Part shown: piece by piece, positions 6,648 to 14,575 of the stretch
Layout: the number at the start of each line of letters is the position of its first letter
Numbering within the stretch: the first letter of the stretch is position 1
NCBI GenBank assembly: GCA_946531785.1
Contig: CAMNAT010000006.1
Span: 1 to 19,456, forward strand
DNA from: an uncultured Oscillospiraceae bacterium
Lineage (GTDB): Bacteria > Bacillota > Clostridia > UBA1381
Direction: 5' to 3'
DNA length: 19,456 bases
The notes under the pieces: generated by a model
Told to the model about the DNA's origin: nothing
The model's database searches: none
Seen by the model: the letters and a program-made list of their open reading frames with translations, nothing else
Position numbers and translations under genes: made by a program

Positions 6648-9452
6648 ATCATCAATATCCTCTGTGAACTCAGGTAATATCTCGCCGCGGACATAGTCGT
6701 GATCGGGCACAGGTATCTCCTTCATATCCGGTCCTATATAGAAGCCGGTCTGTGTACACTGGTTGTAAGCTGTATTCTGGAAGGCAACGCTGAGACGGTA
6801 TACACTGTCATGCATGAAGGTATAGAAGCGGTGCTCGGTCGGATCTGTCGTTGTATAGACGCGCAGCTCCGTGTCGTCCTCGTTTCTCCATACGACCTCT
6901 TCACGCCAGTCACCTAAAATATCCGCCTGGATGCACGGCACACCCTTCTTCCAGTTATTCGAGAAGGTCCCTGACGGATCAAGTATGGTCACAAGCTTAT
7001 TGTTCTCGTAATCCCACTTATAGATCTTAGGTCTGCCGCAGTTTATAAGATCATCGAACTCATGATCGAGAAGCTCGCGCAGGAGATCACCGTCCCACCA
7101 TATCGCAAAGTTTATCGACTTCGGCCCTTCCTCGTTTATGACCTTACCGTCCATTGTGAAGATAGCATCATCCATCACCCAGCACTGATTGCCCGGATAG
7201 CGCGGATCTATCTTTGCACACAGTCCGCGCGTTGTGTCGCGGCCGGTGAAGTTGCCCCAGAGTATTTCGCCAGTTGCCGGATCATGACGCTCATAGCCGA
7301 GCGCAGCATCCGCTTCCTCGTGTATCTGGAAGCAATCGAGTCCCTTTGTGTCCGGATGGAACTTACCTAAATTGATCGTGTCGCCGTGCATGAGCCCGGT
7401 CGAATATATTCCGCGTCCGTCATGATCGACAGCCATAGAGCCGTAGATTATCTCATCCTTACCGTCGCCGTCAACATCACCGACGCCGAGGTTATGGTTG
7501 CCCTGATATGTGTACTCTATATTCTGTGTCTTGTCCGCATAAAATCTCCAACGCTTTACAAAACGGTTATCTATGATATCATACGCAACAAGATATGTAG
7601 GTCTGCCGTGATCGTAATAGCCGCGGCACATAACAACACTCGGATTCACACCGTCAAGATATGCAACGCACGCAAGGAAACGGTCAACACGATTACCCCA
7701 GCTGTCGCCCCAGTCCATAGGATTGCCGCGCGGAGGATCATAGTCGGTCGTATCCATGATAGCGCCCGTCTCGCCATTGAACATCGTGAGATACTCACGA
7801 CCGTCAAGCACAAAGCCGTCATGATTGCGGTAATCAGCATTCGGATCGCCTATTATATTACCGACACCGTCAACTGTGCCGTCCGCAGTCTTACAGATGA
7901 GCTCCGCCTTACCATCATTATTGAAATCGTAGAGCATCATCTGCGTGTAGTGCTGACCTGCTCTTATGTTCTTACCGAGGTTTATTCTCCACAGCTGTCT
8001 GCCGTCAAGCTTATATGCATCAATAAGTACTTCACCGGAAAAGCCCTTATGGGAATTGTCCTTTCCGTTCGCATCCCAGCGGAACACGATCTCATACTCG
8101 CCGTCACCGTCAAGATCAGCGATCGCCGCATCATTTGCGGTATATTCATGCACCCTGCCGCGCGGTGAGATGAACGGCTCCGGCTTGTTGAGCGGTATGG
8201 ACAGATACTCCTTATCCCATACCTTTGTCGAATAACCCTCACGCTCCATCTTGCCGTTAAGAACGGCCTTTACTGTATAGGTATCATCCTTGCCGCCGTC
8301 CGGATCAAGGTAGTTCGTCGCGCCGTCGATCACACCCGTTATGCGCTTTTCGTTTCTGAACAGTACAAAGCTCATGCCGAGCTTATACTCATATGCCTGG
8401 AGTCTCCAGCTCAGGAACACGCCCTTCTCCGTAGGCACCGCAACAAGAGCTCGATCGAGCGTTTCCATCTTTCGCCTGAACGGCTTTGCCTTTACCTCTG
8501 CCTCTACCTTGTATTCCGGTGAATACCCGTGCGGAGTAGCCGCAACGACCGCATATGTGAACGGTACTACCGTATCCACCTCGGTATCAACAAATCTGCA
8601 CTCACGCGTTGTTCCTATCTGACGCAGCTTGCCATACGGCGCCTGCTGATATATGTTATAGAACGCGGCATCATATGTGCTCTCCCATAACAGCGTCACA
8701 TGGTTGCCTTGTGATACCGCCTTGAGGTTGGTTATCTCGCCCTCCAGCTTTCCGCCGTCGACCACCTCGGCAAGCACCTTTGTGTGAGCCTTGCCGCGGA
8801 ACTTGTTTGAATAGAGCGGGAATACGCTGTATTCATACAGCTTGCAAAGATGCACCTTTTTATCCGTAAACGTTTCAGTATATACATTTACGCTTATATC
8901 ATACTCGTTATTTCTGAGATTCCGCCTCAGCACCTGATAGCCGTGGCTGCCCTCGACCGGATCCCATGTGAGCGTGACAGACGGACATGCCGGATCGGCA
9001 TTCGCCGTCCACTTAACATCGCTCATTTTGAGCCAGCGCTTCTGCGCGATATCAATAGCATTGAGCGCCGGATGCTTTCCGGAGAACTCAAATACCATCT
9101 CGCCGTTTGTGACCTCTATCTCGTGGAAGCGCTCAATGACAGTACCGTCGTTCACCCATGTGCGCGTCTCAACACCGTTGAGCTTGAACACAGTGGTGAC
9201 ATCGCCCTCATCCTCATAGTCGCCCAACGCTATACGGATCTTATAGAAACCATTCGGCACCTTTACCTTGAACGAGTTTTTGTCCATGATGAGGAAGTCG
9301 CGCATTACCTCTTTCTCACCGGAGCTCCTCAGCATCGCCTGGGCAGGCCGCGCTATACCATAGCCAAGTCCCTCGTCATACAGGGTCTTGCCCGTTACCT
9401 TTATATAGCCGTCTACAGGCGGCTTGTTCCCGAAATCAAAGCTTAAATCCAT
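6639..9452 (-). CDS. Rhamnogalacturonan lyase, PL11 family, with N-terminal carbohydrate-binding-like and FN3 modules
   Basis: A 937-residue enzyme predicted to cleave by beta-elimination the rhamnose-galacturonate bonds of the rhamnogalacturonan-I backbone of pectin. Residues 1-140 form a beta-sandwich resembling the FDFG...GYIKVTG...YDEGLGYG module found on rhamnogalacturonan esterases and lyases. Residues about 145-235 and 236-325 are FN3-like, and about 328-415 is the FN3-like segment (RALVAVPTEKGVFLSWR) normal at the front of PL11. The catalytic beta-propeller runs from about 425 to the end. It contains calcium-loop motifs such as DLDGDGEYEIV (446-456) and DFNNDGKAELICKTADG (509-525), as in YesW/YesX. 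The start is firm (AAGGAG eight bases upstream), yet there is no signal peptide or anchor, suggesting cytoplasmic action on imported oligosaccharides. It stands alone between a strong promoter and a terminator. Confidence 0.93.
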   Translation of the reverse strand: MDLSFDFGNKPPVDGYIKVTGKTLYDEGLGYGIARPAQAMLRSSGEKEVMRDFLIMDKNSFKVKVPNGFYKIRIALGDYEDEGDVTTVFKLNGVETRTWVNDGTVIERFHEIEVTNGEMVFEFSGKHPALNAIDIAQKRWLKMSDVKWTANADPACPSVTLTWDPVEGSHGYQVLRRNLRNNEYDISVNVYTETFTDKKVHLCKLYEYSVFPLYSNKFRGKAHTKVLAEVVDGGKLEGEITNLKAVSQGNHVTLLWESTYDAAFYNIYQQAPYGKLRQIGTTRECRFVDTEVDTVVPFTYAVVAATPHGYSPEYKVEAEVKAKPFRRKMETLDRALVAVPTEKGVFLSWRLQAYEYKLGMSFVLFRNEKRITGVIDGATNYLDPDGGKDDTYTVKAVLNGKMEREGYSTKVWDKEYLSIPLNKPEPFISPRGRVHEYTANDAAIADLDGDGEYEIVFRWDANGKDNSHKGFSGEVLIDAYKLDGRQLWRINLGKNIRAGQHYTQMMLYDFNNDGKAELICKTADGTVDGVGNIIGDPNADYRNHDGFVLDGREYLTMFNGETGAIMDTTDYDPPRGNPMDWGDSWGNRVDRFLACVAYLDGVNPSVVMCRGYYDHGRPTYLVAYDIIDNRFVKRWRFYADKTQNIEYTYQGNHNLGVGDVDGDGKDEIIYGSMAVDHDGRGIYSTGLMHGDTINLGKFHPDTKGLDCFQIHEEADAALGYERHDPATGEILWGNFTGRDTTRGLCAKIDPRYPGNQCWVMDDAIFTMDGKVINEEGPKSINFAIWWDGDLLRELLDHEFDDLINCGRPKIYKWDYENNKLVTILDPSGTFSNNWKKGVPCIQADILGDWREEVVWRNEDDTELRVYTTTDPTEHRFYTFMHDSVYRLSVAFQNTAYNQCTQTGFYIGPDMKEIPVPDHDYVRGEILPEFTEDIDDVL

Positions 9453-9485
9453 TGTATTTTCTCCTTAAATTATCACGATATCCAA

Positions 9486-9514
9486 ATTATATCACACCGG
9501 AAATTGCTTGTCAA
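9486..9514 (-). promoter_or_regulatory. Consensus promoter for the rhamnogalacturonan lyase gene
   Basis: TTGACA at 9514-9509, exactly 17 nt, then TATAAT at 9491-9486 with a TGA extended -10. This is the full consensus. The -35 box starts 10 nt after the mfd stop codon, and no terminator fits between them. A small inverted repeat TATC-GT-GATA lies just downstream of the predicted start; it could be an operator, but support is weak. Confidence 0.85.
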
Positions 9515-9524
9515 TAATATTACA

Positions 9525-12500
9525 TCAGTTCCTGCCCGATAATTCCTTGATATCTGCAAGCAGCTTTGTAATAAATGCCAGAACATTCCTGTCCTTCGCG
9601 GTCATAATAACTCTTAGCTTCGGAACATCGCCCGAAATGAGCTTCACTCTGCCGCGATATATATTGTCAAGTCCGAATATAATTCCCGGATCGAGCCGTT
9701 CAGGTCTGAATGTGAGCACGACATTTTCACCGCGCTGAGTGACCTCTGTGCAGCCCGCCTCGCGCGCGGGTACCTTTACCGCCGCGACCGCGATTATATT
9801 CTGCACCGACTTCGGCGGTTCTCCGTAGCGGTCGATCAGCTCATCCTTGATCTCCAGCTCATCCGCCTCGTTCTCGATCGAGGCAATGCGCTTATACATA
9901 TCTATCCTCTGACTCGCCGACGGGATATATGAATCGGGTATAAACGCGTTCACGCTTATATCGAGCGAAACATCATCATTCTCGCGTGTTATACCCTGAG
10001 CCTCGTCTATGCTCTCCTTCAGTATCTTGCAATACATATCGTAGCCGACATTGTCCATATGCCCGTGCTGCTCGGAGCCTAAAATATTTCCCGCACCGCG
10101 TATCTCAAGATCACGCATGGCAATACGGAAGCCGGAGCCGAACTCGGTAAACTCGCGTATCGCCGAAAGCCGCTTCTGCGATACGGGCGAGAGTATCTTA
10201 TCCTTCTTATATGTCAGATATGCATACGCGGCGCGGTTTGAGCGCCCCACCCTGCCGCGGAGCTGATATAGCTGTGCAAGACCCATGCGATCAGCGTTTT
10301 CGATTATGATGGTATTGGCATTAGGTATATCAAGCCCCGTTTCTATTATGGTGGTGCATACAAGTATCTGTGTTCTGCCGGTCACCATGTCATACATAAT
10401 ATCCTCAAGCTCATTTTCAGACAGCTTGCCGTGTCCGACCGCGATCTCGGCATCCGGGAACTGCCTTTTCAGCTCCTCAGCCTTGCGGTATATCGTCTGC
10501 ACGCGGTTGTTGAGATAGAACACCTGTCCGCCTCTTCCCAGCTCGCGCCGGATGGCGTCATATATAACGCCCTCGTTATGCTCCAGCACGTATGTCTGCA
10601 CCGGATAGCGGTTGTGCGGCGGGCGCGAAAGCACGCTCATATCACGCACAGAGGTCATTGACATATGCAGTGTCCTCGGTATCGGAGTCGCTGTCATTGT
10701 AAGCACATCCACATTCTTTTTGATCTCCTTGAGCCGCTCCTTATGCGCAACGCCGAACCGCTGCTCCTCATCAACGATCAGTAGTCCCAGATCCTTGAAC
10801 TTCACATCCTCCGAAAGCAGACGGAGTGTGCCGATGATTATATCCACCCTGCCGTCGGCAAGCTTTTTAATTATCTCCGACTGCTGCTTGCTCGTTCTGA
10901 ATCTTGACAGCATCTCGACCGTTACCGGAAAATCCGCCATGCGCGCTGAAAAGGTCTCAAAATGCTGCATTGCAAGTACTGTTGTCGGACACAGATACGC
11001 CACCTGCTTACTGTCGCATACAGCCTTGAACGCCGCTCTCAGCGCGACCTCTGTCTTACCGAAGCCGACATCGCCGCAGAGCAGTCTGTCCATCGGCACG
11101 GGCTTTTCCATATCAGCCTTTACCTCTTCTATAGAGCGCAGCTGGTCCTGCGTCTCGCTGTACTCGAATGTATCCTCGAAATCACGCTGCCATGGTGTGT
11201 CCTCAGAGAACGCATAGCCCTTTACCTGACTGCGCTCGGCATAGAGCTTTACAAGCTCCTTCGCCAGCTCATCCGTCGCCGCCTTTACCTTCGCCTTTGC
11301 GCGGGTCCATTCCTGTGTGCCGAGCTTATTTATCTTTACCTTTGAATCCTCACCGCCGCTGTATTTATACAGCATATTGAGCTGATCCACGGGCACATAG
11401 AGAACATCTGTGCCGCGGTACTGTATCTTCAGATAATCCTTTGCGATGCCGTCCACGGTCATCTTTGTGATACCCTGATACTCGCCCACACCGTGAGAAA
11501 GATGCACAACATAATCGCCGGGAGTGATGTCATTATATGACTTTATCCTGTCCGCGTTCTCTGCGCGGCGTCGGTCACGCGAGCGCTTTGACTCGAATAT
11601 CTCCTTTTCAGATACCACCGCGAGCTTCAGCTCAGGATATTCATATCCGCCGGAGCGGTTGCCGAGGATTATGACCACCTCGCCCTTCTCAAACTCGCCG
11701 TCCTCTGATATGCGCGTTTTTATACCGCGGTCGTTGAACACACCTGCAAGATTATCCGCGCGCGACCGCGTCGCGGCAAGCACAACAACGGTATAGTTAT
11801 TTCCCTGCCAGTTTTTTAGATCCTCATACAGGTATTCAAGCTTGCCGTGGAAGGACACAGCCGTCTTTGTCGAAAACGATTCAAGATGCTTTGGGGAAAA
11901 TACGTTCTTCGTATGCGAGAGTATCTCAAGCGCGATCACACGCATATCCGAAAGCGTCTTTACCGTCTCGGTCTCCGTGCGGTAAAGCGCGGCTCTTCCG
12001 CTGCCGATAAGCCGTTTTTCCTTGAGGTCATTTATAGTCTCACCCGTTTCCCACTCAAAGCTCTCCATCCGCTCCGCTATACGCTTCGGATCGACAACGA
12101 ACACAAGATCGGTCTTTTTGAAATAATCCGTAAGCGCGGGTATCCGCCCGTATATGAGCGGGATATACTTATCTATCGACGGGAAATGCATACGCTCTTT
12201 GAATGCCTCTATATCTGCAGAAAGCGTCTTTGCATATTCCGGATCGCGCCCTACAGCAGTCTTTCTGCGGCGCTCAAGCTCCAGGACTATCTCATCACGG
12301 CGCTTTTCCGAAAACAGCGCCTCGCGCACGGGTATCACCTTTGTGCGTTCGATATTTTCTACCGTTCTCTGCGATTCCGGATCAAAGCTCCTTATCGAGT
12401 CTATCTCGTCATCCCACAGCTCTATACGCACAGGAAGATCGTTATTCGGTGAATACACATCCAGTATCCCGCCGCGCAGCGCAAACTGTCCCGGACCCTC

Positions 12501-12989
12501 GATCATATCCTCACGGCGGTAGCCGATAGATATAAGCGTAGCGACCGTTTTTTCGATATCGCATACCGCGCCGAGTTCAAATTCAAGTATGCCATTCATG
12601 AATCTGTCGCGATCTGCGGTATAGCCCATTATAGCCGGAACAGATGCGACAACGATCAACGGTCTGCCCGAAGCTATTTTATCCAGCACGGAAAGCCGCG
12701 CATTGTCATTTGCGCGGTCCGCTGTCTCAATATTATAAAACACATAGTCCTTAGTCGGGAACATCGCTACATTATCGGTATAGAGTCTCAGCCCGTCACA
12801 AAGCGCACGCGACTCCATATCCGAATATGTCACAACAAGCGTCTGCCCGCCGTTCTCGGCGGCAAGCGCCGCAATCAGCTGCGGCTGCGCGGTATCCACG
12901 ATTCCCGACACGGAAACAGGGGTATTATTAAGATTCTTAACAATACCCTGATAGGGCTTATAGCCCTTTAACATATTCAAAAAATTCAT
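9525..12989 (-). CDS. mfd: Transcription-repair coupling factor Mfd
   Basis: A 1154-residue ATP-dependent translocase. It pushes RNA polymerase stalled at DNA damage off the template and recruits UvrA. Domains in order: UvrB-like UvrA-binding region (about 1-340, with PGQFALRGGILDVY near 166-179), linker, CarD-like RNA-polymerase interaction domain (about 485-560, DYVVHLSHGVGEYQGI), and RecG-like motor with Walker A GDVGFGKTE (639-647), DEEQ box (740-743) and TATPIPRTL (766-774). The translocation motif (GLAQLYQLRGRVGRS) and a C-terminal D7 domain follow. Length is typical. The usual GTHxLL of helicase motif Ib/Ic reads GTLRLL here (720-725). The start is 12989, with AAAGAG seven bases upstream; nearby ATGs upstream are closed by stops. 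It has its own promoter. Confidence 0.97.
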   Translation of the reverse strand: MNFLNMLKGYKPYQGIVKNLNNTPVSVSGIVDTAQPQLIAALAAENGGQTLVVTYSDMESRALCDGLRLYTDNVAMFPTKDYVFYNIETADRANDNARLSVLDKIASGRPLIVVASVPAIMGYTADRDRFMNGILEFELGAVCDIEKTVATLISIGYRREDMIEGPGQFALRGGILDVYSPNNDLPVRIELWDDEIDSIRSFDPESQRTVENIERTKVIPVREALFSEKRRDEIVLELERRRKTAVGRDPEYAKTLSADIEAFKERMHFPSIDKYIPLIYGRIPALTDYFKKTDLVFVVDPKRIAERMESFEWETGETINDLKEKRLIGSGRAALYRTETETVKTLSDMRVIALEILSHTKNVFSPKHLESFSTKTAVSFHGKLEYLYEDLKNWQGNNYTVVVLAATRSRADNLAGVFNDRGIKTRISEDGEFEKGEVVIILGNRSGGYEYPELKLAVVSEKEIFESKRSRDRRRAENADRIKSYNDITPGDYVVHLSHGVGEYQGITKMTVDGIAKDYLKIQYRGTDVLYVPVDQLNMLYKYSGGEDSKVKINKLGTQEWTRAKAKVKAATDELAKELVKLYAERSQVKGYAFSEDTPWQRDFEDTFEYSETQDQLRSIEEVKADMEKPVPMDRLLCGDVGFGKTEVALRAAFKAVCDSKQVAYLCPTTVLAMQHFETFSARMADFPVTVEMLSRFRTSKQQSEIIKKLADGRVDIIIGTLRLLSEDVKFKDLGLLIVDEEQRFGVAHKERLKEIKKNVDVLTMTATPIPRTLHMSMTSVRDMSVLSRPPHNRYPVQTYVLEHNEGVIYDAIRRELGRGGQVFYLNNRVQTIYRKAEELKRQFPDAEIAVGHGKLSENELEDIMYDMVTGRTQILVCTTIIETGLDIPNANTIIIENADRMGLAQLYQLRGRVGRSNRAAYAYLTYKKDKILSPVSQKRLSAIREFTEFGSGFRIAMRDLEIRGAGNILGSEQHGHMDNVGYDMYCKILKESIDEAQGITRENDDVSLDISVNAFIPDSYIPSASQRIDMYKRIASIENEADELEIKDELIDRYGEPPKSVQNIIAVAAVKVPAREAGCTEVTQRGENVVLTFRPERLDPGIIFGLDNIYRGRVKLISGDVPKLRVIMTAKDRNVLAFITKLLADIKELSGRN

Positions 12990-13037
12990 ATCATATCTCT
13001 TTCATGCTGCCCTGTATTTTTCAAAACAGTCGACTAT

Positions 13038-13066
13038 AATATAACATATGCAGAACAGATTGTCAA
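13038..13066 (-). promoter_or_regulatory. Sigma-A-type promoter for mfd
   Basis: TTGACA at 13066-13061, a 17-nt spacer ending in TGT (extended -10), then TATATT at 13043-13038. The predicted start near 13031 gives a leader of about 40 nt. It diverges from the plus-strand promoter at 13107-13135. Confidence 0.85.
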
Positions 13067-13106
13067 GAACATCATTTTTGAAAAAAATTACATATGCAAA
13101 AAACTA

Positions 13107-13135
13107 TTGATTTTTTCTTCTGTATGTAGTATAAT
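13107..13135 (+). promoter_or_regulatory. Strong promoter P1 for the structured RNA upstream of folC
   Basis: TTGATT at 13107-13112, 17 nt, then a perfect TATAAT at 13130-13135. A-tracts (13080-13087 and 13098-13103) sit where an UP element would bind the alpha subunits. The predicted start is 13142, one base before the first hairpin. Confidence 0.85.
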
Positions 13136-13141
13136 AAAGAG

Positions 13142-13263
13142 TGGAATACGGTGCGAACCGATTCCGTAATCAATCATTTCATACCGGCTTTAACCGGGTC
13201 GGTATGGTTTCCTTACTTACTTATATAAAGGGCAGCAGTGCGAAAGCGCTGCTGTTCCTTTTT
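13142..13263 (+). ncRNA. Unidentified structured RNA: small RNA or leader attenuator of the fol operon
   Basis: About 122 nt run from the P1 start to the end of the terminator T-tract. Hairpin 1 is GGAAT-A-CGGT / ACCGATTCC (13143-13152 with 13157-13165) with a GCGA tetraloop and one bulged A. Hairpin 2 pairs about 13180-13189 with 13197-13206. Its loop AACC (13192-13195) can also pair with GGTT (13206-13209), giving a possible pseudoknot. A pyrimidine-rich linker with three CTTA units (13212-13223) follows, then the terminator hairpin. Both hairpins carry AACCG. I cannot match it to THF-I, THF-II, ZTP, T-box, SAM, 6S or SRP RNA. Position suggests folate control; a complete second promoter after it suggests a separate small RNA. 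Confidence 0.6.
13230..13263 (+). terminator. Intrinsic terminator between the structured RNA and folC
   Basis: A 12-bp stem (13230-13241 with 13246-13257) capped by a GAAA tetraloop is followed by C and five T residues. It is the strongest terminator in the window and lies 70 nt upstream of the folC start. I find no clear antiterminator sequence complementary to its GC-rich 5' arm. Confidence 0.85.
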
Positions 13264-13276
13264 GTAAATAAAAGCA

Positions 13277-13305
13277 TTGCAAAATCTCCGGATATGTGCT
13301 ACAAT
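13277..13305 (+). promoter_or_regulatory. Promoter P2, directly upstream of folC
   Basis: TTGCAA at 13277-13282, 17 nt, then TACAAT at 13300-13305, preceded by TGC as an extended -10. The predicted start near 13312 leaves the GGAGG of folC (13321-13325) intact. It would let folC-HD-folP be transcribed independently of the upstream terminator. Confidence 0.7.
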
Positions 13306-13333
13306 ATAGGTATAGAAAATGGAGGATGACGGT

Positions 13334-14572
13334 ATGGAGTATAAGGAAGCCCGTGAATATATAAAAAGCCTTGTTCCACGCGGTATAGTTCCGGGGCTTA
13401 CGGCAGTCTCGCGGCTGCTCTCCATGCTTGGCGACCCGCAGGACAAGCTCAGGATCATACATATTGCCGGAACGAACGGCAAGGGCTCGGTCGGCGCGTT
13501 TATCTCCTCCATACTACGCTCAGCAAGCAATACCGTATGCAGGTTTGCGACACCGGCTGTCGGTGAATACCTTGAAGCATTTACAATAAACGGAGCAACG
13601 ATATCCGAGGAGCTTTATTCCTCCGCGGCGGAACGCGTAAAAGCGGCGATCACACAGCTTGAAAAGGAGAGCATCTTCCCCACCTCGTTTGAGGCGGAAT
13701 GCGCGATAGCATTCCTTGCATTTTCGGAGCTTGCACCCGACTTCGCGTTGATCGAATGCGGAATGGGCGGGCTGCTCGATGCGACGAATGTTATAAAAAA
13801 GCCTGCGTTATCCGTAATAACCTCGATATCAAAGGATCATACAGGCTTTTTAGGAAATACCATCACAGATATAGCAAAAAACAAGGCAGGGATAATCAAG
13901 AACGATATACCGGTCATCTCGGCGCAGCAGACAAAGGATGCCGAAGCTGTGATCCGGCAAACGGCAGATGAGCATAATTCGCCGTTATATATTGCCGATG
14001 AACCAAGGGATATCAGATATAACAATGACAGCACTGAATTTATATACGACAATAAGCTGTATAATATAAAGCTATTGGGCACATATCAGCCGCATAATGC
14101 CGCACTTGCGATAGCTGCGGCAAAAAATCTCGGCATTGGTGATAAATATATAAAGCAAGGGCTTGCAAACGCTGTCTGGCAATACAGATTTGAACGCATA
14201 GGCAGATATATCTTAGACGGCGCACATAACGAGGACGCGGCGCGTGAGCTTGCGGCATCGCTTGAAAAATATACCGTGCCTGACAAGACCGTATTCATAT
14301 GCGGCTGCTTCCGCGACAAAAACTATGATAAAATAGCAGAGCTCACCGCGCCCTACACAAGCGCTGTATACTGCATCACAGCACCCGCAGAGCGCGGACT
14401 GGAATGTGATATACTTCGTGATACATTCAAGCTTCACGGTGTAAAGGCATTTTCCTCCGGCACCATGGTGGAGGCCATAAAAGCGGCAAATGGCGAATGC
14501 TGCGAAAATATAATTATCTTCGGCTCGCTCTCGATACTTTACGAGGCGCGTAAGCTGATAGAAGGGACATGA
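13334..14572 (+). CDS. folC: Folylpolyglutamate synthase / dihydrofolate synthase
   Basis: A 412-residue Mur-ligase-like enzyme that adds glutamate to dihydropteroate and/or extends folate polyglutamate tails using ATP. The P-loop GTNGKGS lies at 46-52. IECGMGGLLDATNVI and SITSISKDHTGFLG (Mg and ATP site) follow, then KAGIIK and the second-domain motifs FERIG and ILDGAHN. I chose the ATG at 13334 because GGAGG sits eight bases upstream; an in-frame ATG at 13319 has no site. The loop usually written SPHL reads ATPAV, a variant I recall from clostridial FolC. It is the first gene of folC-HD-folP; whether it has one or both activities cannot be read from sequence. Confidence 0.94.
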   Translation: MEYKEAREYIKSLVPRGIVPGLTAVSRLLSMLGDPQDKLRIIHIAGTNGKGSVGAFISSILRSASNTVCRFATPAVGEYLEAFTINGATISEELYSSAAERVKAAITQLEKESIFPTSFEAECAIAFLAFSELAPDFALIECGMGGLLDATNVIKKPALSVITSISKDHTGFLGNTITDIAKNKAGIIKNDIPVISAQQTKDAEAVIRQTADEHNSPLYIADEPRDIRYNNDSTEFIYDNKLYNIKLLGTYQPHNAALAIAAAKNLGIGDKYIKQGLANAVWQYRFERIGRYILDGAHNEDAARELAASLEKYTVPDKTVFICGCFRDKNYDKIAELTAPYTSAVYCITAPAERGLECDILRDTFKLHGVKAFSSGTMVEAIKAANGECCENIIIFGSLSILYEARKLIEGT

Positions 14573-14575
14573 TAA

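Noticed and set aside
7386..8168. A 260-codon plus-strand frame opposite the rhamnogalacturonan lyase
   Set aside because: Antisense to a clear PL11 coding sequence, without a ribosome binding site or recognisable domain; long antisense frames arise from codon bias of the real gene.
9453..9524. A terminator between mfd and the rhamnogalacturonan lyase promoter
   Set aside because: I searched the 72-nt gap on the minus strand and found only the promoter, a short TATC-GT-GATA repeat and the ribosome binding site; no GC-rich stem followed by T residues.
13141..13263. THF-I, THF-II, ZTP or T-box riboswitch
   Set aside because: Function would fit, but I do not see the THF-I core, the ZTP CCGCCUGGGC-type element or a T-box GGUGGUACCGCG. 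Only a covariance-model search can settle it.
13141..13329. A 62-codon plus-strand reading frame beginning with GTG at the predicted P1 start
   Set aside because: It has no ribosome binding site, runs straight through both structured hairpins and the terminator, and ends at the folC ribosome binding site. The sequence is better explained as RNA structure and promoters.
13319..13336. ATG at 13319 as the folC start
   Set aside because: It overlaps the GGAGG that serves the ATG at 13334 and has no site of its own; the predicted P2 start would leave only 7 nt before it.
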